From Nitrosomonas sp. Nm84 (GTDB lineage: Bacteria > Pseudomonadota > Gammaproteobacteria > Burkholderiales > Nitrosomonadaceae), in contig NZ_QJJP01000013.1 in NCBI RefSeq assembly GCF_003201565.1, positions 28,533 through 92,532 on the forward strand: a DNA stretch of 64,000 bases, read 5' to 3'. The position numbers and the translations under genes are program-made. This document shows, piece after piece, positions 35,915 through 44,550 of this stretch; within the stretch, counting starts at the first letter, position 1; the number at the start of each line of letters is the position of its first letter. Under the pieces are notes generated by a model, which had not been told where the DNA came from, did not search any database, and saw only the letters and a program-made list of their open reading frames with translations.

Positions 35915-36298
35915 ATGAGTTCTATGAGGAAATACTCTGCTTGCCCTGTTATCTTCATGCTTATTGTGAGCATACTGACTAACGGGTTGAGTTTATCTTT
36001 TAGAGGAGAGGTATTTGCTCATGAGCTGGATCATATTCGTCAAGTACTGCCGCTGGATCCCGCAACGCATTTAGAGTCGCACCGTAACAACGTTTCCAGA
36101 GAAGGTGCTGATCTTGATGCAGCAACGCATTTATGCTTACATTCTGCAGGGCAATATCAACCTTTTTATTTTAATTCTTTTCCTTTGATACCGAATCAAG
36201 CAGTAGCAGAAGTTTTGACTGTATTTATTTCTGCGATGCTTCCAGAAACAATTCCAGATTTACCTCTTCGTCCTCCCCGAAGCCTTTCTTTGAGCTAG
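35915..36298 (+). CDS. small exported protein, CzcI-like by position
   Basis: A 127-residue protein with a signal peptide (basic MRKYS, hydrophobic core, cleavage near VFA-HELD). The mature part has two related blocks, LDPATHLESH and LDAATHLCLH, each with His residues, and ends in LPLRPPRSLSLS. It heads the czcCBA operon, as CzcI does in Cupriavidus. Similarity to CzcI is weak and mostly positional. The ATG at 35915 is my choice; a second ATG at 35924 is possible, and neither has a clear ribosome site. Confidence 0.65.
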   Translation: MSSMRKYSACPVIFMLIVSILTNGLSLSFRGEVFAHELDHIRQVLPLDPATHLESHRNNVSREGADLDAATHLCLHSAGQYQPFYFNSFPLIPNQAVAEVLTVFISAMLPETIPDLPLRPPRSLSLS

Positions 36299-36417
36299 AT
36301 TTTAAAACTGCTGTGTTTGTGGATTGCTGTTGTGATCTACGCACCGCTGAAACGGGTTAATACAAACTCATCTTGTAACCTGTTTTGTATAGGCTTAAGC
36401 ATATGCGGAGGAATTCC

Positions 36418-37836
36418 ATGAAATTGCGCGACCTGTTTATAGCGCTTTACCATTGGGTAGATTCGGAATTACGAATCATCTTACTGGGTTTTATCTTATT
36501 AATAAGCTTCTCAACTCAGGTACAAGCCAGTACTGATTTATTGGGTACCAAGACTAACGGAAATCCGGTTTATTCAGTCGATGGTGAAAAGAATAGTGAT
36601 CTTACGTTACGTGACGCAGTGGATCTTGCATTGCGCCACAATCCAGAATTGGCAGCCTTTGCTAAGGAAATGCGTGCGTTGGAAGGAATAACACTGCAAG
36701 CTGGGTTACTGAGAAATCCGGAACTGTCAGTAAACGTTGAGAATATCGGAAACATACAAAAGCTGAGTGGCGATATCAATTCAGCTCATGCGGTAGCGCA
36801 GGAAGTCGTGCAGCAGCTTACGACCATTCGGATTGGTCAATTGATTGAATTGGGTGGTAAGCGCGCGGCCCGTGTCAATGCTGCGTTATTGGGTGAAGAA
36901 TTGGCTGCCAAAGATTACGAAACTAAACGAGTGGAAATTATTGCCAGGGTTGCCAATGTGTTCACTGAGGTACTCGCTGCACAAGAGCGACTCAGACTCG
37001 CAGAGGAAACCAGACAAGTTGCACAGAATGTGGTGAATACCGTGACCAAGCGTGTGCAAGGCGGTAAGGTGCCTTCCATCGAGGAAACCAGAGTTAAGGT
37101 TGGACTGTCGACTACGCACATTGAACTGGAGCAGGCGCAGCGAGATTTAATAGGTGCACGCAAGCGGCTGGCGTTGCTATGGGATAGCTCTTCTCCGCAA
37201 TTTGGCAAGGCACTGGGGAATCTTGAAACGCTGATTGTTCCACCCAATTTTCAAGTACTTGAAGCGCGTGTTTTGGATAATCCGATGGCACTCCGAGCCG
37301 TGAAGAACATAGAGCAGCGTAAAGCATTGCTGCAAGTAGAGCAGACCCGTCGCATACCCAATCTCACCATTAACGCAGGCGTTGTGCATCATGCGCTACT
37401 GGGTGGTAATACGGCTGTGGCTAGCGTTATGGTGCCGTTACCATTATTCGATCGTAATCAAGGAAATATCAAAGATGCTTATCAACGCGTGGACAAAGCC
37501 GTAGACGAGCAAGCCGCGATGGAATTACGGCTGAAAACAGAGCTCGCGCAGTCTTATGAAACGATGTCAGCAGTATGGAATGAAATTAATATATTGCGTG
37601 ACGAAGTATTGCCTGGAGCCAGAAGTGCTTTTCATGTGACTAGCAGAGGTTATGAATTAGGAAAGTTTGGTTTGTTGGAGATGCTGGATGCGCAACGTAT
37701 TCTATTTCAAAACCAGCTTCTCTATGTACGTGCATTGGCAAACTATCAGCGCTTGGTGAATGACATTGAGCGCCTGATTGCGGGGCCTATCGATAGCATC
37801 AAGCCGAATCATAAAATCAACATACGTCAGCCATAG
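36418..37836 (+). CDS. czcC: outer-membrane efflux protein, CzcC-like (TolC family)
   Basis: A 472-residue outer-membrane channel of the TolC superfamily. The start at 36418 is fixed by a GGAGG ribosome site 6 nt upstream; the frame is open 11 codons further. A hydrophobic leader (about 20-40) precedes two TolC repeats: LTLRDAVDLALRHNPELAAF in the first, and a long helical region to the C-terminus with YELGKFGLLEMLDAQRIL in the second. It forms the outer-membrane exit of a CzcCBA pump. Confidence 0.92.
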   Translation: MKLRDLFIALYHWVDSELRIILLGFILLISFSTQVQASTDLLGTKTNGNPVYSVDGEKNSDLTLRDAVDLALRHNPELAAFAKEMRALEGITLQAGLLRNPELSVNVENIGNIQKLSGDINSAHAVAQEVVQQLTTIRIGQLIELGGKRAARVNAALLGEELAAKDYETKRVEIIARVANVFTEVLAAQERLRLAEETRQVAQNVVNTVTKRVQGGKVPSIEETRVKVGLSTTHIELEQAQRDLIGARKRLALLWDSSSPQFGKALGNLETLIVPPNFQVLEARVLDNPMALRAVKNIEQRKALLQVEQTRRIPNLTINAGVVHHALLGGNTAVASVMVPLPLFDRNQGNIKDAYQRVDKAVDEQAAMELRLKTELAQSYETMSAVWNEINILRDEVLPGARSAFHVTSRGYELGKFGLLEMLDAQRILFQNQLLYVRALANYQRLVNDIERLIAGPIDSIKPNHKINIRQP

Positions 37837-37863
37837 TGGCGGGAAAAGGTTAGGGATTAAATT

Positions 37864-39369
37864 ATGAACAAAGCGCGATGGATGCCAATCCTGGTTGTGA
37901 TTGGCATAGGAATTGTACTGGGTGGGTTGATCCTAACGCTGGATAAGCCTACCGCAGTGACAGCAGATGCGGCGAGTGCCAATACCAACACGAATGAGAA
38001 ATTGGCTGAGAATCAAACTGGCACTGGACCAAGAGGAGGCAAGTTATTTACAGATAATGACTTTAGCGTGGAATTGACGATTTTTGAAAAAGGTGTGCCG
38101 CCGCAATTCCGAGTTTATTTGTATGAAAAAGGTAAGTTGTTGCCGCCAGCCGCGGCGACTGTTGCCATTACATTATCTCGATTGGGAGCATCGGCGCAAT
38201 TGTTCAAATTGACTCCGGAAGCGGATTACCTGCTGGGAGATCAAGTTGTGGAAGAGCCCCATTCATTCGATATCGCTATCGCAGCTGAGCGCAACGGCAA
38301 GCTCATGCGCTGGAGTTATAGCCAAGTGGAAGGACGGGTGGAAATACCAGATACTATGTTGAAAAGCATGGGTATTGAAGTGCTGACGGCAGGGCCGGCC
38401 ATTATCAAACCAAAACTCAAATTGCCGGGTGAAGTGATATTCAACGAACATAATATAGTACGGGTGGTGCCGAGGGCCCCCGGCATGGTGACGGCTGTTT
38501 ATGGCCATCATGGTCAGCAGGTGAAAAAAGGTGACGTACTGGCGGTTGTTGAAAGTCCGATGCTGGCGGATTTGCGCAGTCAGTATTTTGTTGCCAAGAA
38601 GCGCTTGACGTTGGCTAAGACGACTTATGAGAGGGAGAAACAACTGTGGGAAGAAAAGATTACCGCCAAGCAGGAATTTCTTCTGGCACAGGAGCTGTGG
38701 AATGAAGCTGAAATTGCGCTGGAGTTGGCTTCTACCAAACTGCGTGCGTTGGGTGTACAACCTGAATCAAGCCGCTTAGGGGCAGATATCGTGCATTATG
38801 AAATACGTTCACCCATTTCCGGAATCATTATTGCTAAAGCGATTGCATTGGGCGAGGCACTCAAGGAAGACAGGGAAATTTATACCGTTGCGGATGTGTC
38901 CACGGTATGGACGGCGATTACCGTTTACCCCAAAGATCTCAACGTGATCCGGGTCGGTCAGAAAGTTGCCGTCAAGGCGACCGCTTTCGATGTGGAAGGG
39001 GAAGGAACGGTGACTTATATCTCCACGCTGATTGGCGGACAAACGCGTACTGCAACAGCCCGGGTCGAATTGGATAATACGGCGGATAGATGGCGTCCCG
39101 GAATGTTTATCAATGCTGAATTGGTGGCGGAAGAGATTGCAGTACCTGTTGCTGTTTCTGTCGCTGCCATTCAAACATTGCGGGACTGGTCAGTGGTATT
39201 CGGTCGGTATGACCCGTATTTCGAGGTTCGTCCTTTGGAACTGGGGCGCGCTGATGGTGACATGGTGGAAGTCCTCAAGGGACTGACCCGCGGCGAGCAA
39301 TATGCCGGAGGCAACAGTTTTGCGCTGAAGGCGGAATTAGGTAAGGCGGGCGCAAGCCATGATCATTAA
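37864..39369 (+). CDS. czcB: RND efflux periplasmic adaptor, CzcB-like
   Basis: A 501-residue membrane-fusion protein. One N-terminal membrane segment (about 8-25), then a small N-terminal domain beginning TGPRGGKLF, typical of CzcB/CusB, a barrel-sandwich lipoyl region (VVPRAPGMVTAVYGHHGQQVKKGD), a coiled coil at about 240-300 and a beta-barrel. The C-terminus ends in SHDH. It couples the inner-membrane pump to CzcC. It starts 27 bp after czcC. Confidence 0.93.
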   Translation: MNKARWMPILVVIGIGIVLGGLILTLDKPTAVTADAASANTNTNEKLAENQTGTGPRGGKLFTDNDFSVELTIFEKGVPPQFRVYLYEKGKLLPPAAATVAITLSRLGASAQLFKLTPEADYLLGDQVVEEPHSFDIAIAAERNGKLMRWSYSQVEGRVEIPDTMLKSMGIEVLTAGPAIIKPKLKLPGEVIFNEHNIVRVVPRAPGMVTAVYGHHGQQVKKGDVLAVVESPMLADLRSQYFVAKKRLTLAKTTYEREKQLWEEKITAKQEFLLAQELWNEAEIALELASTKLRALGVQPESSRLGADIVHYEIRSPISGIIIAKAIALGEALKEDREIYTVADVSTVWTAITVYPKDLNVIRVGQKVAVKATAFDVEGEGTVTYISTLIGGQTRTATARVELDNTADRWRPGMFINAELVAEEIAVPVAVSVAAIQTLRDWSVVFGRYDPYFEVRPLELGRADGDMVEVLKGLTRGEQYAGGNSFALKAELGKAGASHDH

Positions 39370-39398
39370 ATCAGCGACCTGACAAAAGCGAGACCACC

Positions 39399-42300
39399 AT
39401 GTTTGAACGTATTTTACATATCGCTATCTATCAACGCGGCATCGTGCTGATGGCGGTCTTGATGATGGCAATCATTGGCGTCTACAGCTATCAGAAGCTG
39501 CCCATTGACGCTGTGCCTGATATTACCAACGTACAGGTTCAGATCAACACCAATGCGGCGGGCTATTCACCGATTGAAGCCGAGCAGCGCATCACGTTTC
39601 CGATCGAAACCATCATGGCGGGTTTGCCTCATCTGGACTACACCCGTTCTATTTCGCGCTATGGCTTGTCGCAGGTCACCGTGGTTTTCAAAGACGGCAC
39701 CGATGTCTATTTCGCGCGCCAGCAAGTCAGTCAGCGCCTCCAGGAAGCCAAAGGCCGCTTACCTATTGGTATCGAGCCGATGATGGGACCTATTTCCACC
39801 GGTTTGGGCGAAATCTTTATGTGGACCGTTGATGTTCGCGAAGGTGCAAGGAAACCGGATGGTACTGAATATACTTCCACCGATTTACGCGAAATCCAGG
39901 ATTGGGTCATCCGGCCGCAATTGCGCATGGTGAAAGGTGTGACGGAAATCAACACGGTAGGCGGTTATGTCAAACAATTTCATGTCGTGCCCTACCCGGA
40001 GAAAATGATTGCTTTCGGACTGTCGCTGGCAGATCTGGTGACTGCCCTGGAGCGCAACAACCTGAATGTGGGTGCCGGTTATATTGAAAGGAGCGGGGAA
40101 CAATACCTGGTTCGCATACCCGGACAAATTGCCAATCTGGATGAAATTGGCAACATCATTCTTGGCGCACGGCAGGGAACACCCCTTCGCGTCAAGGATG
40201 TCGCGGATATTCTGATCGGTAAGGAGCTGCGTACCGGTGCTGCCACTCAGAACGGCAAGGAAGTCGTATTAGGCACGGTACATATGCTGATTGGAGAAAA
40301 CAGTCGGTTTGTTGCTCAGGCCGCGGCCAGGAAATTGGAAGAAATCAATCGAAATCTGCCCGAAGGCATTGTAACAACACCTGTCTATGACCGCACCACG
40401 CTGGTCGAAAAAACCATTCATACGGTAGCGACCAACCTGCTCGAAGGTGCCGCGCTGGTTATTGTGGTATTGCTGCTGTTTCTGGGTAATCTGCGGGCCG
40501 CATTGATTGCGGCTTGCGTGATTCCACTGTCGATGCTGTTTACGTTCACCGGCATGGTGACCAATCATGTGAGCGCCAACCTCATGAGTTTGGGCGCGAT
40601 TGATTTTGGCATTATCGTGGATGGTGCCATCGTCATTGTTGAGAACAGCATCCGGCGGTTGGCGCATGAGCAGATGCGATTAAGGCGTGAACTGACACTC
40701 ACCGAGCGCCTTGAATTGGTGTTTGATGCTTCCAGGGAAGCACGGCGTGTATTGATCTATGGCGAGCTGATTATCATCATCGTGTATTTGCCTATTTTTG
40801 CATTGACCGGGGTGGAAGGAAAAATGTTCCACCCGATGGCGCTCACCGTAGTGACGGCATTGATTGGCGCGATGGTGCTTTCGATTACCTTTGTTCCGGC
40901 TGCGATTGCATTTTTTCTATCCGGCAAGGTGAAAGAAACGGAAAGTCCTGTGATGGCATGGGCAAAGAAAATCTATTCGCCGATATTGACTGCGACTATG
41001 AAGCACCGTGAACTCACCGTTACGATTGCCATCGTTATTGTTATCTTATCAGGCCTGCTGACCACACGGGTTGGCAGCGAGTTTGTGCCCAGCCTGAATG
41101 AAGGCGATATTGCGCTGCATGCCATCCGCATTCCGGGTACCAGTCTGACCACTGCGATTGAGATGCAGAACGAACTGGAAGAAACGGTCAAAAAATTTCC
41201 TGAAGTCGATCGGGTATTTTCCAAAATCGGCACTGCCGAAATAGCCACCGATCCCATGCCACCGAGCGTCGCGGATGTTTTTATCATCCTCAAACCGCAG
41301 TCGGAATGGACCGGCGCACATCGTACCAAAGCGGAGTTGATCGCCGCAATGGAACAAGCTGTTCATAAGGTTCCGGGTAATAATTACGAATTTACGCAGC
41401 CGATACAAATGCGCTTCAATGAATTGCTGTCGGGCGTGCGCGCCGATGTCGCCGCCAAGGTATTTGGCGATGACATGGATACTTTGCTGCATTTGGGAGA
41501 AGAAATCGAAGATCTGCTTAAAACTGTTCCCGGCGCTGCGGATGTCAGAGTCGAACAGATCACTGGATTGCCGGTACTTTCCATTCAGATGGATCGTGCA
41601 AAAATGGCGCGCTATGGGTTGAATGGCCGTGATGTGCAGGATGTGGTCGCCATGTCGGTGGGTGGTAGAAGTACCGGCATGATTTTTGAAGGCGATCGGC
41701 GTTTTGATTTGCAAATACGGCTGCCGGAACATTTGCGAGTGGATATTGAAGCATTAAAACGTCTGCCCGTTAGTGTTCCAATGCAGAGCGTCGCTGTGGC
41801 GGCGCCCATGACGCCGCAGGCGGCTCAGGCTCAGGCGGCTCAGCCAGCTGCACCGGTTTTTGTCACCTTGGGCGAAGTGGCCAAATTCGAGATGACGCAA
41901 GGCCCCAATCAGGTTAGCCGGGAGAATGGCAAACGAAGAATCGTGATTACCGCCAATGTGCGCGGCCGCGATCTGGGTTCTTTTGTTCATGAAGCGGAAC
42001 AATTGGTCAACGAAAAAGTCCGTATTCCCCATGGCTACTGGATCACCTGGGGCGGCCAGTTCGAACAGATGATTTCCGCAGCGCAGCGCCTCCAGATCGT
42101 GATACCGATTGCACTTGGCTTGATTTTCATCCTGTTATACACGATGTTCGGCAATGTGCGCGATGGGTTGTTGATGTTTACCGGCGTTCCCTTTGCGTTG
42201 ACCGGCGGCATATTCGCCTTATGGTTGCGTGACATTCCGTTGTCCATTTCCGCTGGCGTAGGATTCATCGCCCTATCCGGCGTGGCGGTGTTGAATGGCT

Positions 42301-42596
42301 TGGTGATGCTGGCGTTTATTCGGGGCTTGAGAGAAAAAGGGTCATCTTTGGATGATGCGATCCAAACCGGCGCACTGACCCGACTGCGCCCGGTGTTGAT
42401 GACCGCATTGGTGGCATCGATCGGATTCCTGCCAATGGCGCTCGCCACCGGCACCGGCGCGGAAGTACAACGGCCGCTGGCCACGGTGGTGATCGGCGGG
42501 ATTTTATCGTCGACTGCGTTGACGTTGCTAGTGTTGCCGGTGTTGTACCGGATTGTGCATGGGCGGGATACCTTGAATAAAAATACATCAATATAA
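39399..42596 (+). CDS. czcA: heavy-metal efflux RND transporter, CzcA-like
   Basis: A 1065-residue RND pump with 12 helices and two large periplasmic domains. The fourth helix carries AIDFGIIVDGAIVIVEN (about 400-417), the Asp/Asp/Glu set of the heavy-metal (HME) RND group that drives Zn, Co or Cd export by protons. IDAVPDITNVQVQINT near the start and GMVTN are further HME features. An Ala/Gln-rich insert (about residues 802-818) interrupts the second periplasmic part. It starts 29 bp after czcB. Which metal is carried cannot be read from the sequence. Confidence 0.95.
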   Translation: MFERILHIAIYQRGIVLMAVLMMAIIGVYSYQKLPIDAVPDITNVQVQINTNAAGYSPIEAEQRITFPIETIMAGLPHLDYTRSISRYGLSQVTVVFKDGTDVYFARQQVSQRLQEAKGRLPIGIEPMMGPISTGLGEIFMWTVDVREGARKPDGTEYTSTDLREIQDWVIRPQLRMVKGVTEINTVGGYVKQFHVVPYPEKMIAFGLSLADLVTALERNNLNVGAGYIERSGEQYLVRIPGQIANLDEIGNIILGARQGTPLRVKDVADILIGKELRTGAATQNGKEVVLGTVHMLIGENSRFVAQAAARKLEEINRNLPEGIVTTPVYDRTTLVEKTIHTVATNLLEGAALVIVVLLLFLGNLRAALIAACVIPLSMLFTFTGMVTNHVSANLMSLGAIDFGIIVDGAIVIVENSIRRLAHEQMRLRRELTLTERLELVFDASREARRVLIYGELIIIIVYLPIFALTGVEGKMFHPMALTVVTALIGAMVLSITFVPAAIAFFLSGKVKETESPVMAWAKKIYSPILTATMKHRELTVTIAIVIVILSGLLTTRVGSEFVPSLNEGDIALHAIRIPGTSLTTAIEMQNELEETVKKFPEVDRVFSKIGTAEIATDPMPPSVADVFIILKPQSEWTGAHRTKAELIAAMEQAVHKVPGNNYEFTQPIQMRFNELLSGVRADVAAKVFGDDMDTLLHLGEEIEDLLKTVPGAADVRVEQITGLPVLSIQMDRAKMARYGLNGRDVQDVVAMSVGGRSTGMIFEGDRRFDLQIRLPEHLRVDIEALKRLPVSVPMQSVAVAAPMTPQAAQAQAAQPAAPVFVTLGEVAKFEMTQGPNQVSRENGKRRIVITANVRGRDLGSFVHEAEQLVNEKVRIPHGYWITWGGQFEQMISAAQRLQIVIPIALGLIFILLYTMFGNVRDGLLMFTGVPFALTGGIFALWLRDIPLSISAGVGFIALSGVAVLNGLVMLAFIRGLREKGSSLDDAIQTGALTRLRPVLMTALVASIGFLPMALATGTGAEVQRPLATVVIGGILSSTALTLLVLPVLYRIVHGRDTLNKNTSI

Positions 42597-42636
42597 AGCC
42601 ACAAATTACATTTTGATCAACAGGAGTTAGTAGTAA

Positions 42637-43350
42637 ATGCAAAAATTAAGCCTAGTCGTTTTAATTATGTTTATGTTCAATGTCAGCCATTTAATGGCGG
42701 AATCTCCAGCGCTAGTCGATAAAAGTGAGCGGTATCAGGTGAGAGAGATTGTTCGGCATGTTATGGAATCAAACGATGAGTTTGTTAAGAAATTATCATC
42801 GAATTATTTCACGCAACATATCCATGGGCAGAAACCTATAGTAACGATGGTAACCTGCTCTGACTCCCGATTGCACACTCATGCACTTGATATGCATCCC
42901 GATGGCGATCTTTTTATGGTCCGTAATATTGGCAATCAAGTTTCAACGACTGAAGGATCTATTGAATATGGTGTGCGCCATCTGCATACGCCTGTTTTAT
43001 TTATTATAGGACACTCATCTTGCGGTGCCGTTGAAGCGGCTATGTCAAAACCGGCGAACCTTGAGCCTTCGATTTGGCGTGAATTGGACACGATCAAAGT
43101 TATCGGCGATAAATCTGATGATCATGTACAGGTTAAAGAGAGTGTTGAATCAAATGTGAATCATCAAGTTTCGACTGCCTTAACGAAATATGCCAAGGAG
43201 GTCAAGGAAGGCCGTTTGACGATTATTGGAGGTGTTTATGATTTTCGCAATGACTATTCTCAAGGCAATGGCCGCCTTGTCTTGATTAACGTTAACGGAG
43301 AGACGAATCTCTCTGAAATTCATAAAATGCCAATAGTTAACTCCAAATAA
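42637..43350 (+). CDS. exported beta-carbonic anhydrase
   Basis: A 237-residue beta-class carbonic anhydrase interconverting CO2 and bicarbonate. Zinc ligands Cys74, His126 and Cys129 (CSDSR and GHSSCGAV) and the catalytic Asp76-Arg78 pair are present. A signal peptide (hydrophobic 5-20, cleavage near LMA-ESP) places it in the periplasm. It starts 40 bp after czcA with a GGAG ribosome site, perhaps on the same transcript. For an autotroph, a periplasmic enzyme would help supply inorganic carbon; the link to metal efflux may be only zinc. Confidence 0.92.
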   Translation: MQKLSLVVLIMFMFNVSHLMAESPALVDKSERYQVREIVRHVMESNDEFVKKLSSNYFTQHIHGQKPIVTMVTCSDSRLHTHALDMHPDGDLFMVRNIGNQVSTTEGSIEYGVRHLHTPVLFIIGHSSCGAVEAAMSKPANLEPSIWRELDTIKVIGDKSDDHVQVKESVESNVNHQVSTALTKYAKEVKEGRLTIIGGVYDFRNDYSQGNGRLVLINVNGETNLSEIHKMPIVNSK

Positions 43351-43474
43351 GCTTGGCAGGATGTGTCGATCGGGTTTTTGACCTACAAATCATTGCCCTT
43401 CTATTATGCAGAGGCAGAGCTTGGCAGCCTGCCCACACTTTGGTATCGGTGGGTATTTTGTATCGACGACTGGG

Positions 43475-44203
43475 CTAGGTTTCAAAACGAAGCTGCATTG
43501 CGCTAAAGTGATCCTCGCAATATTTTAGCAATGCCCAGATGAAGAGAATGAGTCCTGATAGTTCGAGACTCTCTTCAATGGTGGTAATCATAATGTAGCT
43601 CCAATTCTCTTCCCCGTACAACTCGGAATAACGGCCGCCAATCAATTCAAAACCGATAGCTCCGCCAATATAGAGAGTCGCAGCGATCAGAAACCTGATT
43701 CTTACTGCCATAGGGAGATACAGAAGGAATCTCATAAAGAACAGCCCGAGGGCTGCAACGAGTATGATGCCTGGTACGACCCAAGTAAAATAAAAGACGC
43801 CGAGGCTAGCACCGTCAGCCAACAGCTCTTTGAGCAGTGCTCTGAATGGCCAAATGAGTTTCTCATGAAATTGCGATGATTCATCGAATGCCATGAGAAG
43901 GAATCCGAGTGAAAGAATTGCCCATTTTGATACGTGTGGCATCATTTGCTTCCTATTGAATACAGTGATGAGTGCCAGCAGTAGGGCCGAAAAATGCATG
44001 AGTAATACAGAGAAGTAGGTTGGAATGTTTTGCTCTTCATCAAGATTGAAGAGTAGCACAAGCTTTTTAAGATAATCAGGGCCAAACGTGAATTTCAAGA
44101 GTTGCCCACCGATGCTGGCAAGGATCAAAATAACCGCTACTGCTACCAATATGCGGGTAATCGTGGTTGTGTTGCATGATATTCCATGGATTGCTGTTTT
44201 CAT
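43475..44203 (-). CDS. hypothetical multi-pass membrane protein
   Basis: A 242-residue protein with about six to seven helices. Acidic/His motifs at membrane edges stand out: FDESSQFHEK (about 105-114) and TIEESLELSG (about 213-222), which could form a metal or substrate site. I recognise no named family. It converges with the carbonic anhydrase gene and is separated from RlmKL by 347 bp. Confidence 0.75.
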   Translation of the reverse strand: MKTAIHGISCNTTTITRILVAVAVILILASIGGQLLKFTFGPDYLKKLVLLFNLDEEQNIPTYFSVLLMHFSALLLALITVFNRKQMMPHVSKWAILSLGFLLMAFDESSQFHEKLIWPFRALLKELLADGASLGVFYFTWVVPGIILVAALGLFFMRFLLYLPMAVRIRFLIAATLYIGGAIGFELIGGRYSELYGEENWSYIMITTIEESLELSGLILFIWALLKYCEDHFSAMQLRFET

Positions 44204-44550
44204 AAGCGATTAATGATGTAAGCACGGTAGGATGAACCCGACAAAAGAGCCATACCGATCATGTTATTAATAATAGTGTTGTGGGAGACTTTATTTATTT
44301 TTCAGTGCGTTTTTCACCTGTAGATGCCAAGCCGTTTTTATATGCGAAATATCTTATGTAGATTGCAAGATTTGATGCGTCAAGACTGTTTATTTTGCTT
44401 GCTTTGCTGATTGATACATAAAGTTTAATTTTTCCATCATATTAACATGGTGCCAAAATTAATCACATAAACCGAAGTTCCGCTGGATTCTTGGAGAGAG
44501 TCGGCAGTCAAAGAGGTAAAACGGGCAGCGGATTTATGGTTGCGTGATGC
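44204..44550. other. 347-bp gap with no visible gene
   Basis: AT-rich sequence between the membrane-protein gene and the end of rlmL. No convincing frame, hairpin or repeat was found; it probably holds the promoter of the membrane-protein gene. Confidence 0.5.

Noticed and set aside
41049..41732. 227-codon minus-strand frame inside czcA
   Set aside because: Antisense shadow of a highly conserved RND pump gene; no domain and no ribosome site.
42035..42604. 189-codon minus-strand frame at the end of czcA
   Set aside because: Same reason; low-complexity composition and full overlap with czcA.
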